64,000 nt of DNA from UBA10348 sp002469915. GTDB taxonomy: Bacteria; Bacteroidota; Rhodothermia; Rhodothermales; UBA10348. How positions within the stretch are numbered: position 1 is the stretch's first letter; each line of letters starts with the position of its first letter. Under the pieces are notes generated by a model. The model was not told the DNA's origin and made no database searches. It was given only the letters and a program-made list of their open reading frames with translations. Location of the stretch: NCBI GenBank assembly GCA_029249345.1, contig JAQWHM010000015.1, forward strand, positions 1 to 64,000, written 5' to 3'. The position numbers were made by a program, and so were the translations under genes. Shown piece after piece: positions 1 through 7,122 of this stretch.

Positions 1-21
1 GGAATGGACCTTGTGTTTTGA

Positions 22-60
22 TTCTTTGAGAAAGGTTTTGCTTCTTTGAGAAAGGCTGTG
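22..60. repeat. Near-perfect tandem duplication of a 20-nt unit
   Basis: The 14-mer TTCTTTGAGAAAGG occurs at 22-35 and again at 42-55, a 20-nt period with similar flanks (TTTTGC after the first copy, CTGTG after the second). It lies directly upstream of a sensor kinase that lacks the expected first membrane segment. Twenty is not a multiple of three, so such a duplication would shift any frame crossing it, but I could not restore an upstream frame by removing one copy. Confidence 0.7.
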
Positions 61-92
61 TGCTGAATTAGGGTTTAAAATCAATACAAGAC

Positions 93-1310
93 ATGATTAA
101 ACGCACTTTTGAGCTATTGATTGCTTTTTTTGAGATCATGAATCCGGAAGGGCAAGAAATCTATTTTACGCCGAATATTGATCTGTTTAACCGAGGAGCG
201 TATCCACGGCAGATGGTTACAGATCCACTCATTTCCTATTCGCCTTTTCAGGAATTGGAGAGTCGCTTTGTAGGTTCGGCACTACTCTACTTCTCTTCTT
301 ACTCGCTACGGAGCCGTGAAGGCCAGTTGTTGGGGTTTGTTCAAATAGCACGGTATTTGCCAGATCTCCAGGGGGCCGTCCGATCAGTTGGCTTGATTTC
401 GGCGGGTATTTTATTGGTTTTGCTCGGGGGTCTTCTCTTTTTATTACATCTGCAGACGGGCCGCCTGCTGGCTCCTTTACATCGAATTGCTAGGACGGCT
501 GACTCTCTATCGGCCGAAAAGCTGGATGGTCGAGTACCCGATTTGGTCGGTGCAGATCGAGAGAGTGTTTTTCTGGCCTCCGCTTTCAACCGTTTATTAG
601 ACCGATTGGACGGGTCTTTTAATGATATGAGACGCTTCACCGCAGATGCTTCCCATCAGCTCCAGACTCCGTTGACGGTTGTAAAAGGGCATGTAGACGT
701 CGCCCTTCGCAAGCCCCGGTCGGCTGACTCCTATCAACACACTCTTAAGGTAATTGGCGATGAAGTGGACGGCTTAACTCGCATGAGTCGCTCCCTGCTC
801 TTAATGTCTCGTTTGGACTCTATTATGGTGCATATGGAGCGTCGTCAAGTTCATTTAGCCGATCTTGTGACGGATGCCCTTGAGGAGTTTTCAGCCTCTT
901 CCAATTGTATTTCAGTCCAGATGGATGAGGCGGCTTGGGTGATGGCCAATGAGGAATTGTGTCTGATATTGGTTCGGAATCTAGTCGAAAACGCCCTTAA
1001 GTACGGCGAGAATGGGCCCATTGTCGTCGAGGTAACATCAGATTTAGAGTCTGCGGTGCTGACGGTTCAGGATGAAGGCGTTGGGATAGAAAAATCAGAC
1101 CTGAACATGATTCGGGATTTGTTTTATCGTTCGGATACTGTGAGAGATCTTGGGTTACCTGGAAATGGTCTCGAACTTGCCCTCGTGGATCGAATAACCG
1201 CCTGGCACGGTGGTACGTTGAGTATCTCGTCTCATCCACCCGGCGAAGTGGGGTTCACGCGTTTCTCGATTCGCTTTCCTCTCGCTCCGACTCCTTTGAA
1301 AACACGTTAG
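93..1310 (+). CDS. Sensor histidine kinase, N-terminally shortened
   Basis: Two-component sensor kinase, expected in the inner membrane. One membrane segment is visible at about residues 98-119, followed by a HAMP-like linker (about 120-175), a HisKA dimerisation helix with phospho-acceptor H188 in SHQLQTP, and a HATPase domain with N box NLVENALKYG and G1 box DEGVGIE. The usual first membrane helix is absent: the protein opens in what resembles the extracytoplasmic sensor region (EIMNPEGQEIYF), and an in-frame TAG lies 22 nt before the ATG. The second glycine box reads GNGLEL where GxGLGL is usual, so ATP binding may be weakened. No response regulator is visible in the window; one could lie upstream. 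The 3' end overlaps the convergent sulfatase gene by 4 nt. It is probably a truncated or decaying kinase, although a functional single-helix form cannot be excluded. Confidence 0.75.
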   Translation: MIKRTFELLIAFFEIMNPEGQEIYFTPNIDLFNRGAYPRQMVTDPLISYSPFQELESRFVGSALLYFSSYSLRSREGQLLGFVQIARYLPDLQGAVRSVGLISAGILLVLLGGLLFLLHLQTGRLLAPLHRIARTADSLSAEKLDGRVPDLVGADRESVFLASAFNRLLDRLDGSFNDMRRFTADASHQLQTPLTVVKGHVDVALRKPRSADSYQHTLKVIGDEVDGLTRMSRSLLLMSRLDSIMVHMERRQVHLADLVTDALEEFSASSNCISVQMDEAAWVMANEELCLILVRNLVENALKYGENGPIVVEVTSDLESAVLTVQDEGVGIEKSDLNMIRDLFYRSDTVRDLGLPGNGLELALVDRITAWHGGTLSISSHPPGEVGFTRFSIRFPLAPTPLKTR

Positions 1311-2743
1311 TTTGCTCGAGACCAATCCGGATTAGGGTAGGGCATATTAGCGTCGATTTGAGATCGCCACGTGTTTAACTGCTCCAACAGATCCTCGGTT
1401 CGCAGCGGCTCAAGCTCGGATAAATCGTGTAATTCGCCGGGATCGTCGCTTAGGTGGTATAGCTCTGTTGAATCATCCTCCAACCACTGAATGAGTTTGT
1501 AGTCGCCTACGATGAGGGCGCTTGATGGTCGATTTCCGGAACCATGGTAATGTGGGAAATGGAAAAACAAGGGGCGAGAAGAAAGCGTCCCTGCGTATTC
1601 GGCCTCATCCAAGAGACTTCGGCCATCTAAAGCAGCGGATTCAAGTCCTGCTAAGTCAAGCAGCGTGGGTACTACATCAATGGTCGATGCTCTCAATGAG
1701 CGTACTCCTGTGGAAGAGGAGCGCGGGTTGGAAACGAGAAACGGAATGCGGATCCCCCCTTCGTATAGATATCCTTTTCCGGCTCTGAGAGGCTTATTGG
1801 ATGTGGGTCCGGGCTTTCTGCCTAGGTTAAGTGAACTGAGACCGCCGTTATCAGAAACGAGTACTATGGCGGTATTGGCGGAGAGTCCCTGTTCTGTTAA
1901 ATGGTTTACTAATCGTCCCATACTGTCATCGGTACTCTCGACCATGGCGGCATAGGCAGCGTTACCCTGGCAGGTACGCGTAATAGACCATACCGGATCA
2001 TTTTCAGCAGCTTCGGGATCGCACGGTGGTGATTCGGCTAAAAGGGCGAGGTAAGGGGCCGTCGTTGAGTCTTTAGCCTGAATGGGCGTGTGCACGGAGT
2101 AGTGTGACAGCACTAGAAAAAACGGATCGGTTGGATGCGAGTCGATGAAATCGAGTGCTTCATCCGTCAGGCGATCGGTGAGGTACTCTCCCTGATTTCC
2201 TTCTTCGAGACCAGGGACATCCCATGGAGAACCATTCTCACGTTTGTAGGGCCAGAAATAGGATGCGGGTTGGCCGGCGCCATGGCCTCCGATATTGACG
2301 TCAAACCCTTGGTTTTCTGGGTAAAAGCCTTCGTCGCCAAGATGCCATTTTCCAATGAACCCCGTAGCATATCCCGCTTCTTTGAAGCGTTCGGCAATGG
2401 TCGTTTCCTCTAAAGGTAGGTGCCGCTCGTAGGTCGCTTGAATTAACTGTCCCTTCTGCTCACCTCCGATCCAGTTTGTGATATCTAGTCGGGCTGGATG
2501 TTTGCCCGTCATTAGTGCAGCTCTCGTTGGTGAGCACACGGGTGAATCCGCATAAAACCGCTCGAAACGCACAGCCGATTCCGCAAAGGCATCAATATGA
2601 GGAGTTTGATAAAGCTCGCTGCCGGTTACCGTGAGATCCTTCCAACCCAAGTCATCGACAATGACTAGAATAACGTTCATCTCTGGCCGAGGTGAACAGG
2701 AGGTGAGTAAGACAGCTAAGAATAGAAGAAGGCGCTGTGTCAT
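1307..2743 (-). CDS. Lipoprotein arylsulfatase-type sulfatase
   Basis: Formylglycine-dependent sulfatase that should hydrolyse sulfate esters, probably of algal or other polysaccharides; the substrate is not predictable. A lipoprotein signal ends in LLTSC with the lipidated Cys at residue 16, so it is expected to be membrane-anchored outside the cytoplasm. Metal ligands D30 and D31 sit in VIVDDLG, and the maturation motif C70-S-P-T-R with the downstream TGKHPARL is intact. Length (478 aa) is normal for the family. Its ATG overlaps the stop of the upstream Rrf2 regulator by 4 nt, so the two genes are translationally coupled. No formylglycine-generating enzyme is visible in the window. Confidence 0.93.
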   Translation of the reverse strand: MTQRLLLFLAVLLTSCSPRPEMNVILVIVDDLGWKDLTVTGSELYQTPHIDAFAESAVRFERFYADSPVCSPTRAALMTGKHPARLDITNWIGGEQKGQLIQATYERHLPLEETTIAERFKEAGYATGFIGKWHLGDEGFYPENQGFDVNIGGHGAGQPASYFWPYKRENGSPWDVPGLEEGNQGEYLTDRLTDEALDFIDSHPTDPFFLVLSHYSVHTPIQAKDSTTAPYLALLAESPPCDPEAAENDPVWSITRTCQGNAAYAAMVESTDDSMGRLVNHLTEQGLSANTAIVLVSDNGGLSSLNLGRKPGPTSNKPLRAGKGYLYEGGIRIPFLVSNPRSSSTGVRSLRASTIDVVPTLLDLAGLESAALDGRSLLDEAEYAGTLSSRPLFFHFPHYHGSGNRPSSALIVGDYKLIQWLEDDSTELYHLSDDPGELHDLSELEPLRTEDLLEQLNTWRSQIDANMPYPNPDWSRAN

Positions 2744-3255
2744 GACTTTGGAATCAGGTGGCCTGATTCAATGCGATATGAAGTCCGGATTTCTTCGTCT
2801 GGCACACCGGCAGCAATAAGTGCTGCCAGATCGGCTCGGATGGTGGCCGCTTGGGTTAGATCCTTTAACGTTAACCCATCCATATGGGTTATGGCAGCCG
2901 TGTGGAGTTCTTTATGCTGCGCTTCAATTACAGAAAGAATGGAGTGAGGAAGGAATTCGAACTCGCCCAGATTTTCAGAAATAGTATGTGGATGGAAGCC
3001 CAGATCTTCGTCCATGATATCGGCAATTTGCCCGAGCGTAATCTCTGACGCGTCCATGGCCAACTTAATGCCACCTCCCGCTCCCCGGGATGCATGAATC
3101 AAACCGGCTTTTTTGAGGGGTCCGATGAGCCGTCGGACGACGACAGGGTTGGTATCTAGCTGGCGTGCCAGCTCGCCAGATGTCAGTAGTTCTTCACCCG
3201 CCGCGGCGATGGCTACCAGAATATGGAGAGATGATGCGTAACGTGTGTTTGCCAT
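2740..3255 (-). CDS. Rrf2-family transcriptional regulator
   Basis: Winged-helix DNA-binding protein of the Rrf2 family (171 aa). The N-terminal helix-turn-helix is recognisable (ELLTSGELARQL, then NPVVVRRLIGPLKKAGL) and is followed by the family wing sequence RGAGGGIKL. The central cysteine cluster that binds Fe-S in IscR or NsrR is missing; I see no cysteine in the protein, so it belongs with the non-cluster members such as YwnA. It overlaps the sulfatase start by 4 nt and probably controls that operon and itself. Two direct repeats just upstream (3262-3289) are candidate binding sites. The inducer is unknown. Confidence 0.88.
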   Translation of the reverse strand: MANTRYASSLHILVAIAAAGEELLTSGELARQLDTNPVVVRRLIGPLKKAGLIHASRGAGGGIKLAMDASEITLGQIADIMDEDLGFHPHTISENLGEFEFLPHSILSVIEAQHKELHTAAITHMDGLTLKDLTQAATIRADLAALIAAGVPDEEIRTSYRIESGHLIPKS

Positions 3256-3261
3256 GCTTCA

Positions 3262-3289
3262 ATGTAAAAAGAATGGATACATGTAAAAA
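3262..3289 (-). promoter_or_regulatory. Direct repeats upstream of the Rrf2 gene
   Basis: ATGTAAAAA occurs at 3262-3270 and at 3281-3289, a spacing of 19 nt, immediately upstream of the Rrf2 start codon (3255). On the coding strand these read TTTTTACAT. They could be an autoregulatory operator or part of the promoter. The assignment rests on position only. Confidence 0.3.
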
Positions 3290-3311
3290 TGGGTAAACCA
3301 ACATTGAGAAT

Positions 3312-3584
3312 CTAATTGCTGAATAAACGAGGCGCGTCGTCCTCAACAATTTCAATGTCCTGAACGGCAAACCATGATTCGCCCTCCATGCCCGCGCTAT
3401 TCTTGTACGGTTGTTCAGGATCGCCCGAATCGATATCGACCACAAAGACAAGATCTTTTTTCATGCCTTCCGACACTTCTACCCCTTCAGCGATGTCTGC
3501 TACACGACCGGTTATACTGCCTACAGCAATGCCTTCACGGCTGTAAAGATGAACTCGGACGGTTTTTCCAATGAAGTGATACAT
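3312..3584 (-). CDS. Small hypothetical protein, beta-rich
   Basis: A 90-residue cytoplasmic protein with no signal peptide or membrane segment. It opens MYHFIGKTVRVHLYSREG and has alternating hydrophobic strands (GSITGRVADI, then DLVFVVDIDSG, then WFAVQDIEIVED), which suggests a small beta-barrel. I do not recognise a family. It is preferred over the overlapping plus-strand frame (3411-3713) because its composition is protein-like and acidic. It lies upstream of and on the same strand as the Rrf2 gene with a 56-nt gap, and may be transcribed with it. Confidence 0.6.
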   Translation of the reverse strand: MYHFIGKTVRVHLYSREGIAVGSITGRVADIAEGVEVSEGMKKDLVFVVDIDSGDPEQPYKNSAGMEGESWFAVQDIEIVEDDAPRLFSN

Positions 3585-3766
3585 TCAGATTCGTTGCAGC
3601 TTAAGCCGTTCTTATGTCGAAGTATTCGCCTGAGACCTGAATTTTGGACTCGTGCGGTTAAGTTGGCAATACTTGAGATCTATTACCGTTCTATGGACAG
3701 GTTGATTCTTTAGTGAAACTACTTGTCTGTCCCACTATTTTACAATCTATTCAACACGGCTATGAA

Positions 3767-6109
3767 ATGAACCGCGTCTCTTTACCACTTCTCATCTGGA
3801 TGCTCCTCCTTTTGCCAGCAGGGTTTGCTGAAGCACAGGTGCGCATATCCGGGAGGGTGGTTATTGAATCGGACGGCTACCCACTACCATCGGCCACGGT
3901 TCAGCAAGAAGGCTCCACCCGTGGTACGGTTACAAATGGCGATGGGCAATTCTTACTGGTCGTTCCAGCATTGCCGGTGGATTTGGTTGTACGGTATATC
4001 GGATTCAGGAGTGAGCGCATTCGCATTGAAGAGCAGCCCCGAGGGCCCCTTTTGATTGAGATGAAGGCATCTTCTATTTCATTGGATGAGGTCTTTGTAA
4101 CCGATGAAAACCCAGCTGAAAACATCATGCGGCAGGTGTTGCTGGCCAAAGAGTCCATGCGAAAGCATCTCAAATCGACTTATGCGGATACCTATACCCG
4201 ATTTATGCTGTATTCCGAGATGGATTTGGTACAGATGAACGAAAGTGTTCGGGCATCTTGGTGGACTCCTAATTCTGGAACACGAGAATTAGTGCGGGCC
4301 GACCGCTCGCGGCCGGCCCGCAGTGGCAGATTTCTGTTTGCGTCGCCTCATAATGTGCCCAATTTCTACGATGATGATATCGACATTCTGGGATCGCGAT
4401 ATGCTGGTCCGCTGCATCCCGATGCGTTGAATATGTATCGATATTCTCTTGGAGAGCGCCGGGATTTAGATGGTCAGGTAGTTTTTGACATCTATTTCGT
4501 ACCGAAAAGTGCCACTAGGCCCACGTTTTCAGGGCATTTAGCTGTTTTGGACTCGGTGTTTGCTGTTTTGGAAGTAAGTGCCCGTCCTCATCCCGGGACC
4601 GTTGTTTTGCCACCCGTGCAGCAGCACGATGTGTATCTGGAGCAACGCTTTTCTTCTTTTGGAGATAGCCTATGGTTACCGGTAGACCTATTTGCTTCGG
4701 GTGTAGTAGCGTTCGGACGAACAGGTGTGAATTATCCCTCAGCCCGGTACGAGCAGATATCAGGCTTATCGCTTCACGTGGTGAATCCTCCAGTTCCGGA
4801 TTCTCTCTCAGTTCCGGGACCTGCTATTCTCTGGCATCCTTTGGCAGACAGGCGTGATGAACTGTTTGCCAGAAACCCGTCTTTCATTCCTATGACGCCA
4901 AAAGAGACGGTATCGCTTGCTACCATGGATCCTTCCATGACCATAGATCGCGCGTTTCGTCCTGTTGGTTTGCTGAGTGATTATGCAGCTGTCCAGGTCT
5001 CTGAAGACCAAGATCCTGAACAAGCCGCTACTCAATTGGGACTCGTTCGGCGCTTGACTGGAGGAGATTGGTTTTGGTACAATCGGGTGGATGGATGGCA
5101 TCCGGGCATTAACTACGTCTCGCAGCCAGACGCAGCGTTGCAGTGGAGGACTTCGGCTGGTTTCTCTTGGAATCGTAAACGGATTTCGCACAGGGCCGAG
5201 CTTAATATCCCATGGCAAGTAGGAGGAGTTTCTGGGTATGCTGGTTTGCAGTCCCAGGATGCCACGTCTGTGGTAGCCCGACCCGATGCTCTAGGGCGTT
5301 TCGTCCCCGGATTCATGACCTACCTCGGGTACAACGACCTGTATGATTATTACAGCCGTAGAGCCGTGTCTTTTAATATTGATCTGGTCATTCCTAACGC
5401 CCCGATCGTGTTGTCAGCTAAGGCGCACACGGAAATGCATGAATCACTCGAAAAGTTGACCGAATTTAAGGGTTGGATGTTTCGTAACGAGCAACGGGAG
5501 AATCCATCTATTAATCCTGGTGACCTGAGATCGGTCGAATTTGTTGGTCGGATTGGTGATCGTGAGCGGCTTGCATTGGATTTTTCATACGAACGCTCCC
5601 CCGGTTCCTACTTTGATTCGGACTGGGACTTCCATCGATATGAGGCCCGGGGAACGATTAAATTCGAAACGTTTTACCGACGTAGAGGGCGTCCTAACTG
5701 GTTACGAATCACAGCAATGGGTGGAACCGCTTCGGGTGATTTGCCCGTTCAGCGACAGTTTACTTTGAGCGGATCAGCAGGTCCTTTTTCAGATTTTACC
5801 GGCTTTAGAACACTACGGAGTTCGCGGTTTGTAGCCGATAAAATCGGTGGTGTTTTTTGGGCTCATGATTTCACGACCGCCTTGTTCGAGCAACTCGGAC
5901 TTTGGTCCTTGGCCGATAGCGGAATGGGTCTGTATGTATTTGGGGGACACGCGTTTTCGTCTAGGGTTCGAGAAATCGGCAAGTTCGGTGGACGATTCCA
6001 CGAGATCGGGATCGGTATAAGTTATCCGTTTGGAATGCGCGTCAGGGCTGAAGTCGCAACTGGATCTGATGGTGGCATATCTTTTCGATTCGGACGGCCA
6101 CTCAACTGA
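3767..6109 (+). CDS. DUF5686 outer-membrane protein with CarboxypepD-reg domain
   Basis: Large outer-membrane protein (780 aa). A signal peptide (ending near FAEAQ) is followed by a carboxypeptidase-regulatory-like beta-sandwich (about residues 24-110; ISGRVV, GTVTNGDGQFLL, YIGFRS) and then the DUF5686 region, whose C-terminal half has the alternating aromatic strands of a barrel and ends in a short FRFGRPLN. This arrangement is common in Bacteroidota-type genomes, where the exact role is unknown. The ATG at 3767 is chosen over the in-frame GTG at 3713 because it begins directly with the signal peptide. A GC-rich inverted repeat lies inside the frame at 4293-4322. Confidence 0.88.
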   Translation: MNRVSLPLLIWMLLLLPAGFAEAQVRISGRVVIESDGYPLPSATVQQEGSTRGTVTNGDGQFLLVVPALPVDLVVRYIGFRSERIRIEEQPRGPLLIEMKASSISLDEVFVTDENPAENIMRQVLLAKESMRKHLKSTYADTYTRFMLYSEMDLVQMNESVRASWWTPNSGTRELVRADRSRPARSGRFLFASPHNVPNFYDDDIDILGSRYAGPLHPDALNMYRYSLGERRDLDGQVVFDIYFVPKSATRPTFSGHLAVLDSVFAVLEVSARPHPGTVVLPPVQQHDVYLEQRFSSFGDSLWLPVDLFASGVVAFGRTGVNYPSARYEQISGLSLHVVNPPVPDSLSVPGPAILWHPLADRRDELFARNPSFIPMTPKETVSLATMDPSMTIDRAFRPVGLLSDYAAVQVSEDQDPEQAATQLGLVRRLTGGDWFWYNRVDGWHPGINYVSQPDAALQWRTSAGFSWNRKRISHRAELNIPWQVGGVSGYAGLQSQDATSVVARPDALGRFVPGFMTYLGYNDLYDYYSRRAVSFNIDLVIPNAPIVLSAKAHTEMHESLEKLTEFKGWMFRNEQRENPSINPGDLRSVEFVGRIGDRERLALDFSYERSPGSYFDSDWDFHRYEARGTIKFETFYRRRGRPNWLRITAMGGTASGDLPVQRQFTLSGSAGPFSDFTGFRTLRSSRFVADKIGGVFWAHDFTTALFEQLGLWSLADSGMGLYVFGGHAFSSRVREIGKFGGRFHEIGIGISYPFGMRVRAEVATGSDGGISFRFGRPLN
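4293..4322. repeat. GC-rich hairpin inside the DUF5686 gene
   Basis: Inverted repeat with a 9-bp outer stem (TGCGGGCCG at 4293-4301 with CGGCCCGCA at 4314-4322), an A-C mismatch, and a further self-complementary core (CCGC/GCGG). It encodes about residues 176-186. It is one of several unrelated long hairpins in reading frames in this window. Confidence 0.75.
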
Positions 6110-6193
6110 TAATTAAGCGACTACCCTTGTAGTACGGTTGAAGTGGATTAGATCGGCGCCTAAGATGGACCTCGTCACGACATCAAAATCGTT

Positions 6194-6403
6194 ATGATCC
6201 GCCGAATTCTGTTTGTTTTTGCCCTTATTGTACTTCCAGCTGGTGTATTTGCTCAAGACGTAGATGAAGCGGCTAAAGTAGATACGTCCGAAACGAAAAT
6301 GGGTGAAAAGGCAAATTTGCCCTTCATTCCAGAGCGTTTTTTGGAGTACACCGCTACTGAAGCCTCGTGGGTTTCACTCGATGCAAGGCTGGAACTGGCC
6401 TAA
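6194..6403 (+). pseudogene. 5' remnant of a secreted TolB-like (beta-propeller/amidohydrolase) gene
   Basis: A 69-residue frame with a clear signal peptide (MIRRILFVFALIVLPAGVFAQ). The mature part reads LPFIPERFLEYTATEASWVSLD and then changes to RLELA and a stop. From memory of the family, secreted TolB-like or amidohydrolase proteins start with LP..P.R......TEGTW.SLDVSPDG; the match ends exactly where VSPDG should follow. I therefore read it as the truncated start of a much longer gene. It could still be a small expressed secreted protein. Repeats of AGAGGGGTGT begin 11 nt after the stop and may mark the rearrangement junction. Confidence 0.5.
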
Positions 6404-6413
6404 GTAGGTAATT

Positions 6414-6470
6414 AGAGGGGTGTTTTTAGTTTTTGCAGAGGGGTGTGACAAAAAGATGTCACACCCCTCT
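6414..6470. repeat. AGAGGGGTGT repeats and 14-bp perfect hairpin
   Basis: AGAGGGGTGT occurs at 6414-6423 and at 6437-6446, and inverted at 6461-6470. The second and third copies form a perfect 14-bp stem (6437-6450 with 6457-6470) with the 6-nt loop AAAAGA. The stem ends one base before the ATGs at 6471 and 6475 that open the next gene. There is no T-run after it on the plus strand, so it is not a standard terminator. It may restrict translation of the downstream gene or mark a junction. Confidence 0.8.
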
Positions 6471-6474
6471 ATGT

Positions 6475-7122
6475 ATGTTTGAACCAGCAACGAAATCGCT
6501 GGCCCAAACACTGACCGACATGATTCAAGTATCCGCATACCCGACCGTAGAATGGCTCAAAACACGTACAACGGACCGCACACCTATTGCCCCTCGCCCG
6601 AATCGATTACGCTCGTTATCGGTCTCGTCTGTCTTGGCCTCGAGGCTTCGTGAGGTACTGTCTGACACCGTTCAAATTGAACGAAATGTTTGGGTGGCCA
6701 CACCGGAAGGCGAATTAGAAGTTGGCGTTGTTATTCAGAAAGGAAATAGGCGGATCGCAATTTGCGAAACACCTAGATACAGACTCAAGTCTGACTTAAG
6801 CGACGCCTTGATTCTCGTCTATGGTGGATTTGACTCATTGTATCGGTTGCACAGCGATCAATCGGTGGAGGCGCTACACGATACCGTTTATGCATTAATG
6901 TGTGACCTACCCACTTGGTTTTCCAACTTCGGCCGTATGTCTGCTGGCCGAGCTGCAACGAGCAATGCTATATTTGCCGGAAACCAAGACCGGTTGGCGT
7001 TTGGGGATAGCTTTAAAACAAGTCGGGTGCGATTGGACAGAATGAGACTGTGTGTCGCGACGGACTGGGTAGAGATGTTCGAAAAGGCGCTGGGCGCAGG
7101 TCAACGACCCTCTGCAGCTTAA
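6475..7122 (+). CDS. Hypothetical protein, possible degenerate nuclease-like fold
   Basis: A 215-residue cytoplasmic protein with no signal peptide. I do not recognise a named family. The middle section (LREVLSDTVQIERNVWVA, then EVGVVIQ, then RRIAICE) resembles in spacing the DUF559/Vsr-type PD-(D/E)XK fold (QRNV....VDFL....LAIEVDG), but the expected catalytic Asp is not there, so any nuclease activity is doubtful. The ATG at 6475 is chosen because the upstream TTG (6433) would translate through the perfect hairpin at 6437-6470. The 3' end overlaps the convergent OmpA-family gene by 4 nt. Confidence 0.65.
   Translation: MFEPATKSLAQTLTDMIQVSAYPTVEWLKTRTTDRTPIAPRPNRLRSLSVSSVLASRLREVLSDTVQIERNVWVATPEGELEVGVVIQKGNRRIAICETPRYRLKSDLSDALILVYGGFDSLYRLHSDQSVEALHDTVYALMCDLPTWFSNFGRMSAGRAATSNAIFAGNQDRLAFGDSFKTSRVRLDRMRLCVATDWVEMFEKALGAGQRPSAA

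Noticed and set aside
3411..3713. Plus-strand frame of 100 residues upstream of the DUF5686 gene
   Set aside because: It overlaps the more protein-like minus-strand gene 3312-3584 and shows no domain or start signal.
4773..4785. parS-like TTCACGTGGTGAA
   Set aside because: It lies in the DUF5686 gene, far from parAB, and does not match the central TTTCACGTGAAA of parS.
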